Virus record (IMG/VR): IMGVR_UViG_3300027754_000064 | Coordinates: 1-64,000 of that record | Strand: one strand, 5' to 3' | Source: a virus | Length of the DNA: 64,000 bases | Shown: piece after piece, positions 36,728 to 45,644 of the stretch | Layout: every line of letters begins with the position of its first letter | Numbering within the stretch: position 1 is the stretch's first letter | Translations under genes and position numbers: made by a program | Notes under the pieces: generated by a model | Told to the model about the DNA's origin: nothing | Database searches by the model: none | Seen by the model: the letters and a program-made list of their open reading frames with translations, nothing else

Positions 36728-39460
36728 TTAACTGGTTGGTTGAATATATGCTGCCACAAGATTTACCTTAGTATTTCCACTTAGTGTAGTTGCATAAACT
36801 GCCACATTACCTGATATTCCATTAATATTACTTGTTATTTCAACAATATCCGCTGTTACATTAGAACAAATTGAACCATACACTGTTATATATGAATTTG
36901 ATCCATCATGTACTAATAAAGCCTCTACTGATTGATATCCGTCATCTCCTGCTGCTGATACGACATATTTAGCAGTTCGGTAAGTCGACGGATTAAATTG
37001 GTCAAGAACTGTATTTGTAGTTACAGCAACGTTTGTTCTATTGCTTGTTAGTCCACCGTTAAGTTTTAAGTTACCTGTAGTTGTATTACCTGAAACTACT
37101 AAATTGCTTAATGTACCAACACTGGTTATATTTGGTTGTGCTGCTGTAGTTAATGTACCAGTTAATAAACTAGCGCCAATTGTTCCTGAGTTAGCATAGA
37201 TATTACCTGCTGTAATATTTGCGGTAACTGCTAATGAGAGTAATGTACCAACACTGGTTATATTTGGTTGAGCATTAGTAGTTAATGTGCCTGTAAAATA
37301 ATTTGCTGTAGCAACATTACCTAAGTTAGCATTGCCACTACTAAGATTTCCACTTACTATTAGTGATGTTAAATTACCAACGCTTGTAATATTTGGTTGT
37401 GCTGCTGTTGTTACTGTTCCTGCTGTAGTCGCACTATCAGCCGATACAGCATGAGTTGCATTTGCAACTGTACCTGTAACATTAGCTCCAGTAATATTTG
37501 CTAAATTAGCTCCACTACCAATGAAATAATTTGCTGTTACAGCATTGCCTAAGTTAGCACTGCCGACTACTGTAAGAAGATTAGTTGAACTATTAAATGT
37601 GAAGTTAGCACTAGCGCCAAAATCACCATTACTATTAAATTGTATATAAGTATTCGACCCTGCTGCTTGTTGGAAGTCAACTGGGCTACCATTCGCATAG
37701 TAATAGTTGTCTGTTAAAATACCACCAACATTAGCATTTCCACTAATGTTTGCTGAACTAGCAGTTATTTTATTAGTACTAGTAATATTATTAGCAGATA
37801 AGTTGCCAGTAATATTAGCAACGCCATTTGATATTAAATTACCACCAGTTATATTAGCAGATGCTTGTAATGTGTTAGCACCAATAATACCTGAGTTAGC
37901 GTAAACATTGCCACTAGTTGTATTTCCAGTAACACTAAGATTTCCTAATGTACCAACACTAGTTAAACTTGAAGTTGTAACGCCACTAGCAAGAGTAGTA
38001 CCGCTTAAATTAGCTGCATTTGCTTGAATATAAGTATTACTTGCAGCAGTTAATTGACCTTGCTCATTTACTGTAAATGTTGCTACTTGATCACTGCCAC
38101 CATATGAACCGGCTGTTACTGTTGTGTTGCTAATACTAAATTGACTACCGTTTAAAGTTAATCCAGTGCCAGCTGTATAACTACCTGCCCCAGAGAATTG
38201 AACAAATGTAATGTTAGTTGTACCAACAGTAACTGGACTATTAGTAGTACATACCCAACCTGTATCAGCGTTAACTGTACCTTCTTCTACGAATACGAAT
38301 GCTCCTGGAATCTCACCGCTAGGAGAATTGTTATCAAAATCAGTAGCTCGTGTTAGTACGAATACTGCACTAGCAGAACCTGTTGCAGTAACTACATATA
38401 TACCATTATAAGGTTGATTAGCATTAATCTCATTTTTAATAAGAACTCTAGCACCTGCGCTTGGTGTTCCACCGTCAAGTGTTAATGCACCATTAGCACT
38501 AGCAGTAATAGTTGCACCAACTCCTGATGTTCCGTTATTATATGTATAATTAGGCAGTGCTGTGTAGGACGCAAACTGAACACTGCCTTTAGGATCTAGA
38601 CCTTGTGCTGCTGTATCAACATAATCTTTTGTTGCAGCATCGGTTGCTTGAGTAGGAGTTGCTAATGAAGTGATTCTAAAATTACCAACATCTACTGTAC
38701 CAGTTCCAGTAGGTCTTAAATCAACATTGTTATTTCCTGCCGCTGCTGTAATAGTAACACTGGTTGACTTACCTAATACATAATCGGTAATTACATTAGT
38801 ATTAGATTGAATATTGCCTGAAACTACTAAACTACTTAGTGTACCAACACTTGTGACATTTGGTTGAGCATTAGTTGTTAATGTACCAGTTAATAAACTT
38901 GCTCCAACAGTTCCTGAGTTTGCGTAGATATTACTGCCAAGTACATTGCCAGTAACGGTTAGTGTATTAGTAGAACTGTTAAATGTAAAGTTAGCACTAG
39001 CACCAAAGTCATTATTACTATTATATTGAATCTGTGTATTAGATCCTGCCGGTTGTTGAAAATCTACTGGACTACCATTTGAATAGTAATAGTTATCTGT
39101 TTTAATCCCTGATACAGAAACGTTTCCGCTAAAATTGGCTGTATTACCCGTTAATTGTAAATTAACAGTAGAATTGTTTGATGTTACATTTGAGGTGACG
39201 CTTAGGAAATTAGCAGTACCAAGATTACCTAAGTTAGCATTTAGCGTTTTAATATTACCACTAAAATTAGCAGTGTTTCCGCTAAGTTCTAAATTAACAG
39301 TTACATTGTTAGATACTATATTGCTAGTAATATTAGCAAAATTCGCAAGTAATAAATTGCCTGCATTAATATTACCTGCATTAATATTACTATTAGATGC
39401 ATCAATTGTTACATTGCCTACTTGTAACCCATTTTTTACGACAAAATTTCTTGTGGTCAT
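36728..39460 (-). CDS. Long tail fibre-like protein
   Basis: The 910-residue protein has the MTTRNFVVKNGLQVGNVTID leader and many beta-helix-like units (NITSVGTLSNLVVSGNTTTG, TANFSGNVSVSG). A module at about residues 270-420 (TQATDAATKDYVDTAAQGLDPKGSV; VFVLTRATDFDN) is known from T4-like fibre and hinge-connector-like proteins. The C-terminal 100 residues (VLDQFNPSTYRTAKYVVSAA, GYQSVEALLVHDGSNSYITV) form a domain also found at the end of 39479-41266, so the two probably share a tip or trimerisation unit. AAAGAG precedes the ATG. Confidence 0.8.
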   Translation of the reverse strand: MTTRNFVVKNGLQVGNVTIDASNSNINAGNINAGNLLLANFANITSNIVSNNVTVNLELSGNTANFSGNIKTLNANLGNLGTANFLSVTSNVTSNNSTVNLQLTGNTANFSGNVSVSGIKTDNYYYSNGSPVDFQQPAGSNTQIQYNSNNDFGASANFTFNSSTNTLTVTGNVLGSNIYANSGTVGASLLTGTLTTNAQPNVTSVGTLSSLVVSGNIQSNTNVITDYVLGKSTSVTITAAAGNNNVDLRPTGTGTVDVGNFRITSLATPTQATDAATKDYVDTAAQGLDPKGSVQFASYTALPNYTYNNGTSGVGATITASANGALTLDGGTPSAGARVLIKNEINANQPYNGIYVVTATGSASAVFVLTRATDFDNNSPSGEIPGAFVFVEEGTVNADTGWVCTTNSPVTVGTTNITFVQFSGAGSYTAGTGLTLNGSQFSISNTTVTAGSYGGSDQVATFTVNEQGQLTAASNTYIQANAANLSGTTLASGVTTSSLTSVGTLGNLSVTGNTTSGNVYANSGIIGANTLQASANITGGNLISNGVANITGNLSANNITSTNKITASSANISGNANVGGILTDNYYYANGSPVDFQQAAGSNTYIQFNSNGDFGASANFTFNSSTNLLTVVGSANLGNAVTANYFIGSGANLANITGANVTGTVANATHAVSADSATTAGTVTTAAQPNITSVGNLTSLIVSGNLSSGNANLGNVATANYFTGTLTTNAQPNITSVGTLLSLAVTANITAGNIYANSGTIGASLLTGTLTTAAQPNITSVGTLSNLVVSGNTTTGNLKLNGGLTSNRTNVAVTTNTVLDQFNPSTYRTAKYVVSAAGDDGYQSVEALLVHDGSNSYITVYGSICSNVTADIVEITSNINGISGNVAVYATTLSGNTKVNLVAAYIQPTS

Positions 39461-39478
39461 ATTTTTTTCTCTTTAATA

Positions 39479-41266
39479 TTAATCGGGAATATATGTCCCA
39501 ATATAATTTACAGTAACATTTGTTCCTAATCCAGTACCCAACAAATAAACAGTGTCTCCCTCTATGTCTGTTGATAACATTATAAGATCATCACCGGTTG
39601 TTGATAAGCTCCCGTATATAGTAACTATACTATTTATGCCGTCATGAACTAAAAGGACCTCAATGGCCTGATAACCCTCGTCTGCACCTACTCTAAATGT
39701 GTATTTTACCGATCGATATGTGGTTAATAAAAAACTATCTACAATCGTATCAATATCTACTTGTATTGATTGTTTACTAGAAATTAACCCTTGGCTAGTT
39801 AAAGTGTTTACTAATAAATTTGTTCCAGCAAAATTTACTGCACCTGTTGCAGTTAAATTAATAGCACTAATAGAATTGGCAACTAAATTACCTCTGGCTG
39901 TAACAGTACCTGTTATAGAACCCATTGTTACATTTGACTGCAATCCTAGATTAATGTTATTGATTGATGAATTAAATATTCCTGCTGTATTGCCAGTAGT
40001 TACAACTGTACCCGAGCCAATTGTGACACAACCCAATGTAGATGTTAAATAATTACCAGTTGCTAAATTACCAAAGTAAGTAGTGCCAACTACTCGTAGA
40101 CTGTTGTTTGTAACAGTTAATACATTGGCAGTATTAGCGACTCTAAATGTAACATTACCATTTGGTAAAACAGCTACATTACTAGTACCGTTTACAAGGT
40201 AAGTGCCTGCTGCGGCAGCAATGTTGGTAAGTAATCCGCCATCACCTGCAAATAAGTTACCGTACACTGTACCGGTATTAGCGTAAATATTTCCACTAGT
40301 AGTTAAAGAAGTTAGAGTACCTAATCCAGTAATCAATGATTGATTACCAGTTAATACTACACTAGAGTATAAGGAATAGTTTGCGTTGGCAACAGTACCA
40401 ACAATGTTAGAAGCATTTACATTAAAGCTAGTTCCTGCAAAGTTAGCATAATTCGCATTAGCAGAATTACCACCATTGCCTCCTGATTGTGCTATCCAAC
40501 TTAAATTGCTTGCGCCATCGGTAGACAATACATATCCACTGTTTCCACCACTAATATGTACAGTATTAACATTACCTAAATTTATATAAGGACTATGAGT
40601 AAAATCTACATTACCATTAGCAATCATATCCGCATTTGCGGGAACTATAATTTGCTGAGTAACTTTAACGATTGGTGCAACAACATTTCCTGAAACTACT
40701 AAATTAGTTGTGTCTGCACTAAGTCTGATATTTCCCATATATATGGTGCTGCTTGCCAACCATAAATCTCTAAATCTATGAGTAGTATTACCTATGTCAT
40801 AACTAATGTTTGCATTAGAAAGAATGTTCCCACCCATTGTGAGTGAGGTTAGTGTACCTACACTAGTTATGTTGGGTTGGGCATTATTACTAACCGCAGC
40901 CGCTAATGGAACAGATCCAACTAAATTAGCAGCAGGTAAGTTAGTTAAGTTAGCACCACTACCAATAAATAATCCTGAATTAACAGCATTAGATATTGTC
41001 AGTGTATCAGTAGTTTTATCATAAGTAAAAGCGGATTCGCCACCAAAACCACCGCTATCATTAAATTGAACCGCACGGTTACTACCACCTGGATTACCAG
41101 TTCCACCACCGCCAACAGCCATACCACCCGGGTCACCGGTATAAACACGAATCGTATTCGTGTCTGGATCATACCATAAACGACCTTCTTGACCTACAAA
41201 TTCATCTGGGTTATCTACCCTATTATCTCTACTTGTAAAGAATTTTTGAATATGTGTCGATGGCAT
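39479..41266 (-). CDS. Tail fibre-like protein with baseplate-type N-terminus
   Basis: The 595-residue product begins MPSTHIQKFFTSRDNRVDNP and continues FVGQEGRLWYDPDTNTIRVY, a compact N-terminal domain frequent in fibres of marine T4-like phages and likely to dock on the baseplate or another fibre. A GGGGTGNPGG linker leads to beta-helix-like units (NITSVGTLTSLTMGGN). The C-terminal domain (IVDSFLLTTYRSVKYTFRVG, GYQAIEVLLVHDGINSIVTI) matches that of 36728-39460. AAAGGAA lies directly before the ATG. Confidence 0.8.
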   Translation of the reverse strand: MPSTHIQKFFTSRDNRVDNPDEFVGQEGRLWYDPDTNTIRVYTGDPGGMAVGGGGTGNPGGSNRAVQFNDSGGFGGESAFTYDKTTDTLTISNAVNSGLFIGSGANLTNLPAANLVGSVPLAAAVSNNAQPNITSVGTLTSLTMGGNILSNANISYDIGNTTHRFRDLWLASSTIYMGNIRLSADTTNLVVSGNVVAPIVKVTQQIIVPANADMIANGNVDFTHSPYINLGNVNTVHISGGNSGYVLSTDGASNLSWIAQSGGNGGNSANANYANFAGTSFNVNASNIVGTVANANYSLYSSVVLTGNQSLITGLGTLTSLTTSGNIYANTGTVYGNLFAGDGGLLTNIAAAAGTYLVNGTSNVAVLPNGNVTFRVANTANVLTVTNNSLRVVGTTYFGNLATGNYLTSTLGCVTIGSGTVVTTGNTAGIFNSSINNINLGLQSNVTMGSITGTVTARGNLVANSISAINLTATGAVNFAGTNLLVNTLTSQGLISSKQSIQVDIDTIVDSFLLTTYRSVKYTFRVGADEGYQAIEVLLVHDGINSIVTIYGSLSTTGDDLIMLSTDIEGDTVYLLGTGLGTNVTVNYIGTYIPD

Positions 41267-41272
41267 ATTCCT

Positions 41273-41647
41273 TTACCCTGCAGGAAAATTGTGCGGGGAA
41301 AATACCGCTGCTAGTTTTTTAAGTCTTTCTAAATCAGTACCAGTAGATTCTTCTTCTGCGTCTATTTCATCTTGAACGGTAGGCTCAACTGTTACATCAT
41401 CAGTTTCAACACCTACGGCATCTTTCATAGTAGATAATTGTTGTTGTAAAGGAGGACTCCATTTAGCTTTACCATCACTGCCATATTCAATGCCTGGATT
41501 AATTACAGTTTTTTTATCACAGTCAGGAGCTGCTACTACTGGCTGCTGAGGATTTGGTTTGGTAACTTCTTCTTCAGGTGAAATAATTAAATTCAAAGTT
41601 TGAATATTAACTGTTTTACCCGGTCCTATTAAATCTTCAAGTCTCAT
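41273..41647 (-). CDS. Unknown acidic protein
   Basis: This 124-residue protein starts MRLEDLIGPGKTVNIQTLNL. The middle is Pro/Gln-rich and the second half strongly acidic (DDVTVEPTVQDEIDAEEEST) before a short helix (DLERLKKLAAVFSPHNFPAG). It looks largely disordered. It follows the 183-residue gene by one base and is followed by the fibre gene after six bases. Function unknown; a scaffold, chaperone or connector for fibre assembly would fit the position but is speculation. Confidence 0.6.
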   Translation of the reverse strand: MRLEDLIGPGKTVNIQTLNLIISPEEEVTKPNPQQPVVAAPDCDKKTVINPGIEYGSDGKAKWSPPLQQQLSTMKDAVGVETDDVTVEPTVQDEIDAEEESTGTDLERLKKLAAVFSPHNFPAG

Positions 41648-41648
41648 A

Positions 41649-42200
41649 TTATAATCCTGCCATGGCTTTAAAGTTCTTTAATTCTGTATCATTACTAGAA
41701 TATATAGGTTTGGGTTCTATCTTAGCTAACAGTCTCATTTCGTTTAATTCTTCTTCACGCTCTTTGTCTATTTTATATTTATTTGGATTTAGTATGATAA
41801 CCTGTTGTAATACTTGTTCGTCAGGTTCGTAATCTTCACCGTCAACTGTTACTGTCCATTCATTAACTTTTATATCTGTAAGTGTTGTTAAATCTGATAA
41901 TAATTCTACAATTCTGCCAGGTGCATTGGAACGGCGATTCATCTCTACAAATACTAAATATTTACCAATCTCAATTTCACCATCACTAAGACTAGCATCT
42001 AATACCCAATCATATCCACGCTCAAACCAATCTACTAAATCTTCACCTGCTGCTGAAGATTTAACAATAAAGGCTAGTGTTACAACGTCCTTATCTTTAC
42101 CCATTTTAGCGGCATATTCATCTACCGATACGGTTGAAACTATTTGATTTTCCATATCATGGTAATCTAAGCCTTCGGTAATATAGGTTTTATTATTCAT
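41649..42200 (-). CDS. Unknown protein, probably virion-assembly related
   Basis: This 183-residue protein (MNNKTYITEGLDYHDMENQI) has an ordered alpha/beta core (VVTLAFIVKSSAAGEDLVDW, GKYLVFVEMNRR, RIVELLSDLTTLTDIKVNEW) and a charged C-terminus (KIDKEREEELNEMRLLAKIE). It is two bases downstream of the 201-residue gene. The three genes at 41273-42808 form one unit between the fibres and the promoter region. I do not recognise a domain. Confidence 0.6.
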   Translation of the reverse strand: MNNKTYITEGLDYHDMENQIVSTVSVDEYAAKMGKDKDVVTLAFIVKSSAAGEDLVDWFERGYDWVLDASLSDGEIEIGKYLVFVEMNRRSNAPGRIVELLSDLTTLTDIKVNEWTVTVDGEDYEPDEQVLQQVIILNPNKYKIDKEREEELNEMRLLAKIEPKPIYSSNDTELKNFKAMAGL

Positions 42201-42202
42201 AA

Positions 42203-42808
42203 TTATACTGGTGCCTGTACAGGTGATGCAGGAGGTGCTCCAAGTGGTGCACCCATATCCATTGGAGATTGAGCGCCTTGATCTCCGGCGTCTTGTTTAT
42301 CTAAATCGTCCTCATAGGCATTCTCAATTTCTTCTAAGTCAATAGTTTGATCAGCCAAATCAATTGAACCTTCTTTAATATCGTTCATCAATTCTTTAGG
42401 CATTCTTATTTGTACAAACCAAACAGGGCGCTCTTCCATTTTTGGATAGCGAGTTCCCTGTACGAAATCTTCATAATTTTTTACTTCAACAGGAACTTTG
42501 ATTCTTGATTTAGCAAACGCTACATCACATCCAATAGTTGCTAGTCGTTTTGCCCCACGTGGGTCTGGCATTAATTTATATGGCCACATGAATACACATG
42601 TGACACTATATTTACCTATGTCTGGGCCCTGTACTAATTCCCCTAGTAGCCAATTTTTATAAGCATAAAGATCGGCTTCATCTAATACACGCTCAAAATC
42701 AAGTAATATGGACATTGTACCATCGCTTGTAAATACTCCTTTTATGGAGCTTACAATACTTACAAAGTCAATGTCATTAAAAAAGTTATCTGCGGAATGT
42801 TGTTTCAT
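42203..42808 (-). CDS. Unknown protein at the head of the fibre operon
   Basis: This 201-residue protein starts MKQHSADNFFNDIDFVSIVS. The first 150 residues look folded (MSILLDFERVLDEADLYAYK, YSVTCVFMWPYKLMPDPRGA, ERPVWFVQIRMPKELMNDI), followed by an acidic stretch and a Pro/Ala/Gly/Met tail (SPMDMGAPLGAPPASPVQAP). Three ATAAATA boxes precede it, so it is the first gene of a late transcript running toward the fibres. There is no obvious Shine-Dalgarno sequence. No family is recognised. Confidence 0.6.
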   Translation of the reverse strand: MKQHSADNFFNDIDFVSIVSSIKGVFTSDGTMSILLDFERVLDEADLYAYKNWLLGELVQGPDIGKYSVTCVFMWPYKLMPDPRGAKRLATIGCDVAFAKSRIKVPVEVKNYEDFVQGTRYPKMEERPVWFVQIRMPKELMNDIKEGSIDLADQTIDLEEIENAYEDDLDKQDAGDQGAQSPMDMGAPLGAPPASPVQAPV

Positions 42809-42810
42809 CT

Positions 42811-42875
42811 AGTATTTATCTTAGAGGAATATATTTATGTAGAATCAAAAAAATATGTTGAGCCTAATATTTATC
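42811..42875 (-). promoter_or_regulatory. Three stacked ATAAATA late-promoter boxes
   Basis: On the minus strand GATAAATACT (42811-42820), ACATAAATAT (42831-42840) and GATAAATATT (42866-42875) lie upstream of the ATG at 42808. The nearest is 2 bases from the start codon; the two distal boxes would give leaders of ordinary length. The 167-base gap to phoH holds these and the phoH control signals. Confidence 0.55.
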
Positions 42876-42962
42876 AATTATCTCTGTGTTTACCTAGTAC
42901 GTTATATCATACCTGAACAATCTTTAAATACTTTTGAATGTGATTACATTCTTAGCTCTAAC

Positions 42963-42969
42963 AAAGGAG
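42963..42969 (+). promoter_or_regulatory. Strong Shine-Dalgarno sequence that sets the phoH start
   Basis: AAAGGAG is followed by a 6-base spacer and TTG at 42976-42978. It is the only good ribosome-binding site near the open frame, so TTG 42976 is the likely start instead of the upstream TTG at 42934, which has no such site. Confidence 0.8.
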
Positions 42970-42975
42970 ATCAAG

Positions 42976-43755
42976 TTGAGTAAAAGAAAAACTAGTGCGT
43001 TACGCAGTAAAGAAGATCCTAGACAAATACAACAAAACAGAAACGAAGTGAAAACATTCTACATGAATCAATCTAAAACAATAGACTTCAGCCAAGCTCA
43101 ACCCCGAGCCAAACGGAAAGCTGTTGAATTGATTCCAAAGTCTCAAAACCAAGAAAAATACATGATGGCCCTCCTAGATGATGAAACCGATATAGTCGTA
43201 GTTTCAGGACCTGCAGGTACGGGCAAAACTTATCTTGGAATGTTAGCCGCTATTAAGGCTATGAGAGAAGGTGTCTGCGAACAAATTATTTTAACCAGAC
43301 CCGCGGTCGGCGTTGATGACGAAAAACATGGCTTCTTGCCTGGCGACTTAAATGCCAAAATGGAACCTTGGACTCGTCCATTACTTGATGTTTTAAAAGA
43401 ATATTATTCAGTTAAAGAAATAGCCCAAATGCTAGACGAACAAATCATTGAGATAGCACCACTAGCATTTTGTAGAGGTAGAAACTTCAAACATAGCTAT
43501 ATTATTCTAGATGAAGCACAAAATGCCACACCTAGTCAACTAAAGATGATTATGACAAGAATCGGAGTTGGCAGTAAATTAATAATCACAGGAGATATTG
43601 AACAAGCAGACAGAAAAACTTCACAAAATGGTCTTATGGATCTAATAGATAGACTGGGACAGTATCAAGTTCCAGGTCTAACATCTTGTAAATTTGATGT
43701 GCGTGACGTACAAAGACATAAAATTATTGAACATGTCTTAAAGTTGTACTCATAA
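42976..43755 (+). CDS. phoH: PhoH-like ATPase
   Basis: The 259-residue product from the TTG start (MSKRKTSALRSKEDPRQIQQ) is a P-loop ATPase of the phage PhoH family. Walker A is GPAGTGKT (residues 78-85), followed by IILTRPAVGVDDEKHGFLPG, Walker B YIILDEAQN, and the sensor region RIGVGSKLIITGDIEQAD. The N-terminal 50 residues are basic. The protein is widespread in marine T4-like phages; it is related to helicase/RNase-associated PhoH proteins and its exact role is unsettled. It is the only plus-strand gene in the window, suggesting separate and perhaps early expression. A weak -10-like TACATT lies at 42945-42950. A bidirectional terminator follows. Confidence 0.92.
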   Translation: MSKRKTSALRSKEDPRQIQQNRNEVKTFYMNQSKTIDFSQAQPRAKRKAVELIPKSQNQEKYMMALLDDETDIVVVSGPAGTGKTYLGMLAAIKAMREGVCEQIILTRPAVGVDDEKHGFLPGDLNAKMEPWTRPLLDVLKEYYSVKEIAQMLDEQIIEIAPLAFCRGRNFKHSYIILDEAQNATPSQLKMIMTRIGVGSKLIITGDIEQADRKTSQNGLMDLIDRLGQYQVPGLTSCKFDVRDVQRHKIIEHVLKLYS

Positions 43756-43780
43756 AAAACGGGGCCTAGGCCCCGTTTTT
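43755..43780. terminator. Bidirectional rho-independent terminator
   Basis: AAAAACGGGGCC, then TA, then GGCCCCGTTTTT form a perfect GC-rich stem flanked by A and T runs, so it can stop transcription from both sides. It separates the plus-strand phoH from the converging clamp-loader operon, whose last stop codon begins at 43779. Confidence 0.92.
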
Positions 43781-44045
43781 ACTTTTCTTTAGCTGTTATA
43801 TGGGCTTCTTTCTCTAGCTGCCCAATCAATGCTGGATAAATTTTTTTATAATAATCATTCATCCTGTCCCAATCTGTATCTACAACCTTTCCTTCAATAA
43901 CGCATTTTAAGACTTTCTTTTCGGCATAGTCTAAAATAACATTCATTAACTGTTGATCGGTTAATTTTACACGCCTAGACATGGATACAGCCTCGTCAAT
44001 TTGACCGTTAGGCTTTCTTATAAATTGTATAAACAAATATCTCAT
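43779..44045 (-). CDS. Small protein coupled to the clamp loader gene
   Basis: This 88-residue protein (MRYLFIQFIRKPNGQIDEAV) begins inside the stop of gene 44 (ATGA overlap at 44042-44045). It predicts as alpha/beta with a helical C-terminus (RMNDYYKKIYPALIGQLEKE). In T4 the gene after 44 is 62, the small clamp-loader subunit of 187 residues. This product is half that length and I see no clear gp62 similarity. It may be a reduced or unrelated clamp-loader partner, or an unknown protein. Confidence 0.6.
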   Translation of the reverse strand: MRYLFIQFIRKPNGQIDEAVSMSRRVKLTDQQLMNVILDYAEKKVLKCVIEGKVVDTDWDRMNDYYKKIYPALIGQLEKEAHITAKEK

Positions 44046-44968
44046 AATGACAATTCTGCCAAAGTTGCTGCTAATGAAATTTCAGGAATACCTACCAATG
44101 GTAGATTGGCAAGACCATTGCGAATGATTATAATATTAGCATCACGCCGTTCATTAGTTGTGCCCCAAAGGTCAAGATTGTCGTACATCCATTTATATGT
44201 ATCTTCAATGCGTGTTGGATACAACGCAATATAATGTAGCAGTTGTTGACGACCTTCTATAATTTTACCACTTTTAAACAATTGTGCGGCTTCAACTAGA
44301 ATAGAATCTTCACTTGAATTAGTATCTACATTAGAAATGAGTTTACCTGTATTACTGTTTACTTGAAGTTGGTTTAGACAACGCCTAAGATCAGGATAAG
44401 TTCCACGAATATAGTTATCTAGTGTATCTAAGTCAAACTCTACGCCCTCAGTAACAAGAACAGTTGCGGCCCTAGCAGTAAACTCATTCATATCAGGTTT
44501 TGCGATATGAATCTTATGACACCTGCTATTACGCAATGCAGGGATAATCTTATGCTCATAGTTACAAGTTAAGATATACCTAACAGTCATATGATATGTT
44601 TCCATATCACCGCGCAATGCTGCCTGACTTGGCTGAGTTAGATAATCAGCCTCATCTAGTAGAACGATTTTGAATTTACCAAAAGGCATTGTTTGAACAA
44701 AGCCATTGATTTTTTCACGCATATTATCAATACCATTTTCACGGCTGGCATTGATTTCTAGTACATCATACTCTTCCACACCTAGTTCTTTAATAAGAAC
44801 CTTAGCAAGTGTAGTCTTACCTGTACCTGGATCCCCACTTAATAAAAGATGGGGAATAGATCCTTCACTAATCCATTGCTTGACCTGACTTTTCAGTCGG
44901 TCATCAGTAAACACATATTCATCTACATTTGTGGGACGAAATTTCTCAACCCAAAGCCTATTTTTCAT
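44042..44968 (-). CDS. 44: Sliding-clamp loader ATPase (T4 gp44-like)
   Basis: The 308-residue AAA+ protein begins LWVEKFRPTNVDEYVFTD, the classic RFC/gp44 opening. Walker A is GDPGTGKT (45-52), Walker B VLLDEADYL (102-110), and the SRC motif with the arginine finger is at 148-150. The C-terminal collar is helical (EDSILVEAAQLFKSGKIIEG). It loads the gp45-type clamp onto primed DNA for replication; in T4 the clamp also activates late transcription, which fits the late promoters here. Length is close to T4 gp44 (319 residues). It overlaps both neighbours by 4 bases, so it is in a tight operon. Confidence 0.93.
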   Translation of the reverse strand: MKNRLWVEKFRPTNVDEYVFTDDRLKSQVKQWISEGSIPHLLLSGDPGTGKTTLAKVLIKELGVEEYDVLEINASRENGIDNMREKINGFVQTMPFGKFKIVLLDEADYLTQPSQAALRGDMETYHMTVRYILTCNYEHKIIPALRNSRCHKIHIAKPDMNEFTARAATVLVTEGVEFDLDTLDNYIRGTYPDLRRCLNQLQVNSNTGKLISNVDTNSSEDSILVEAAQLFKSGKIIEGRQQLLHYIALYPTRIEDTYKWMYDNLDLWGTTNERRDANIIIIRNGLANLPLVGIPEISLAATLAELSL

Positions 44969-45642
44969 TTTTTCTCACCAAATAATTGAAGTAACGACAA
45001 GAAGATATTAATGAAATCTAGGTATAAAGTCAAGGCTCCCGTGACTTCTGCTGTCCCAGTTTCATCATAAAACAGCATTTCTCTAATCTTTTGGGTATCA
45101 TACGCAGTCAAACTCAAAAAGATGATGATAGCAAGTGCTGAGATTACCATTTGAAATACAGTACTACCAATAAAAATATTAATGATACTGGCAATGATAA
45201 TAGCAATAAGGCCAACAAACATAAACTGACCCATACTATCAAGGTTTGTCTTCGTGAAATATCCATAAAAACTCATAACACCAAATAGTACTGCCGCACC
45301 CATAAATGCAGTAATGATACTACCCATTTGAAACACAGCAAAAATGGTAGCAAAACTTAGTCCCATAAGGGCGGCAAATCCATATAGCATAAGAAATGCT
45401 ACTTCCCTAGATGGGCTACGAGATAGTACAAAAGTAATCGCAAAAATAGCAATGAGAGGTGAAAACATCACGATCCATTTCATTACACCAGTAAAGAAAA
45501 ATGCTAGTAATTGGGGTGATGTACCAACAAAATAACTAACAAGCATACTGACCAAAACAGCAAGACTCATGTTCTTATAAACACCAGCCATTGCTGTATT
45601 GATTGTAGTAGCGTCTGGATAAACTCTAGGGGTATAAAACAT
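44965..45642 (-). CDS. Bax inhibitor-1/YccA-like membrane protein
   Basis: The 225-residue protein has about seven membrane segments (for example LAVLVSMLVSYFVG, MFSPLIAIFAITFVL, FMFVGLIAIIIASIINIFIG, FQMVISALAIIIFLSL). YDTQKIREM and LYLDFINIFLSLLQLFG at the C-terminus are the signature of the Bax inhibitor-1 family. Bacterial members include YccA, which inhibits the FtsH protease, and YbhL. A phage copy could protect phage proteins from FtsH or alter membrane ion leakage; this is inference. AAGGAGTT precedes the ATG. It lies directly upstream of gene 44 with an ATGA overlap. Confidence 0.85.
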   Translation of the reverse strand: MFYTPRVYPDATTINTAMAGVYKNMSLAVLVSMLVSYFVGTSPQLLAFFFTGVMKWIVMFSPLIAIFAITFVLSRSPSREVAFLMLYGFAALMGLSFATIFAVFQMGSIITAFMGAAVLFGVMSFYGYFTKTNLDSMGQFMFVGLIAIIIASIINIFIGSTVFQMVISALAIIIFLSLTAYDTQKIREMLFYDETGTAEVTGALTLYLDFINIFLSLLQLFGEKK

Positions 45643-45644
45643 AA

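Noticed and set aside
10342-41266. Bacterial chromosomal adhesin locus instead of phage
   Set aside because: The same strand string continues into gp44, gp31-like, PhoH and gp16 genes with T4-type late promoters, so a phage genome is the better explanation.
42934-42975. Upstream TTG start (42934) for phoH
   Set aside because: No Shine-Dalgarno sequence there, while AAAGGAG lies 6 bases before TTG 42976.
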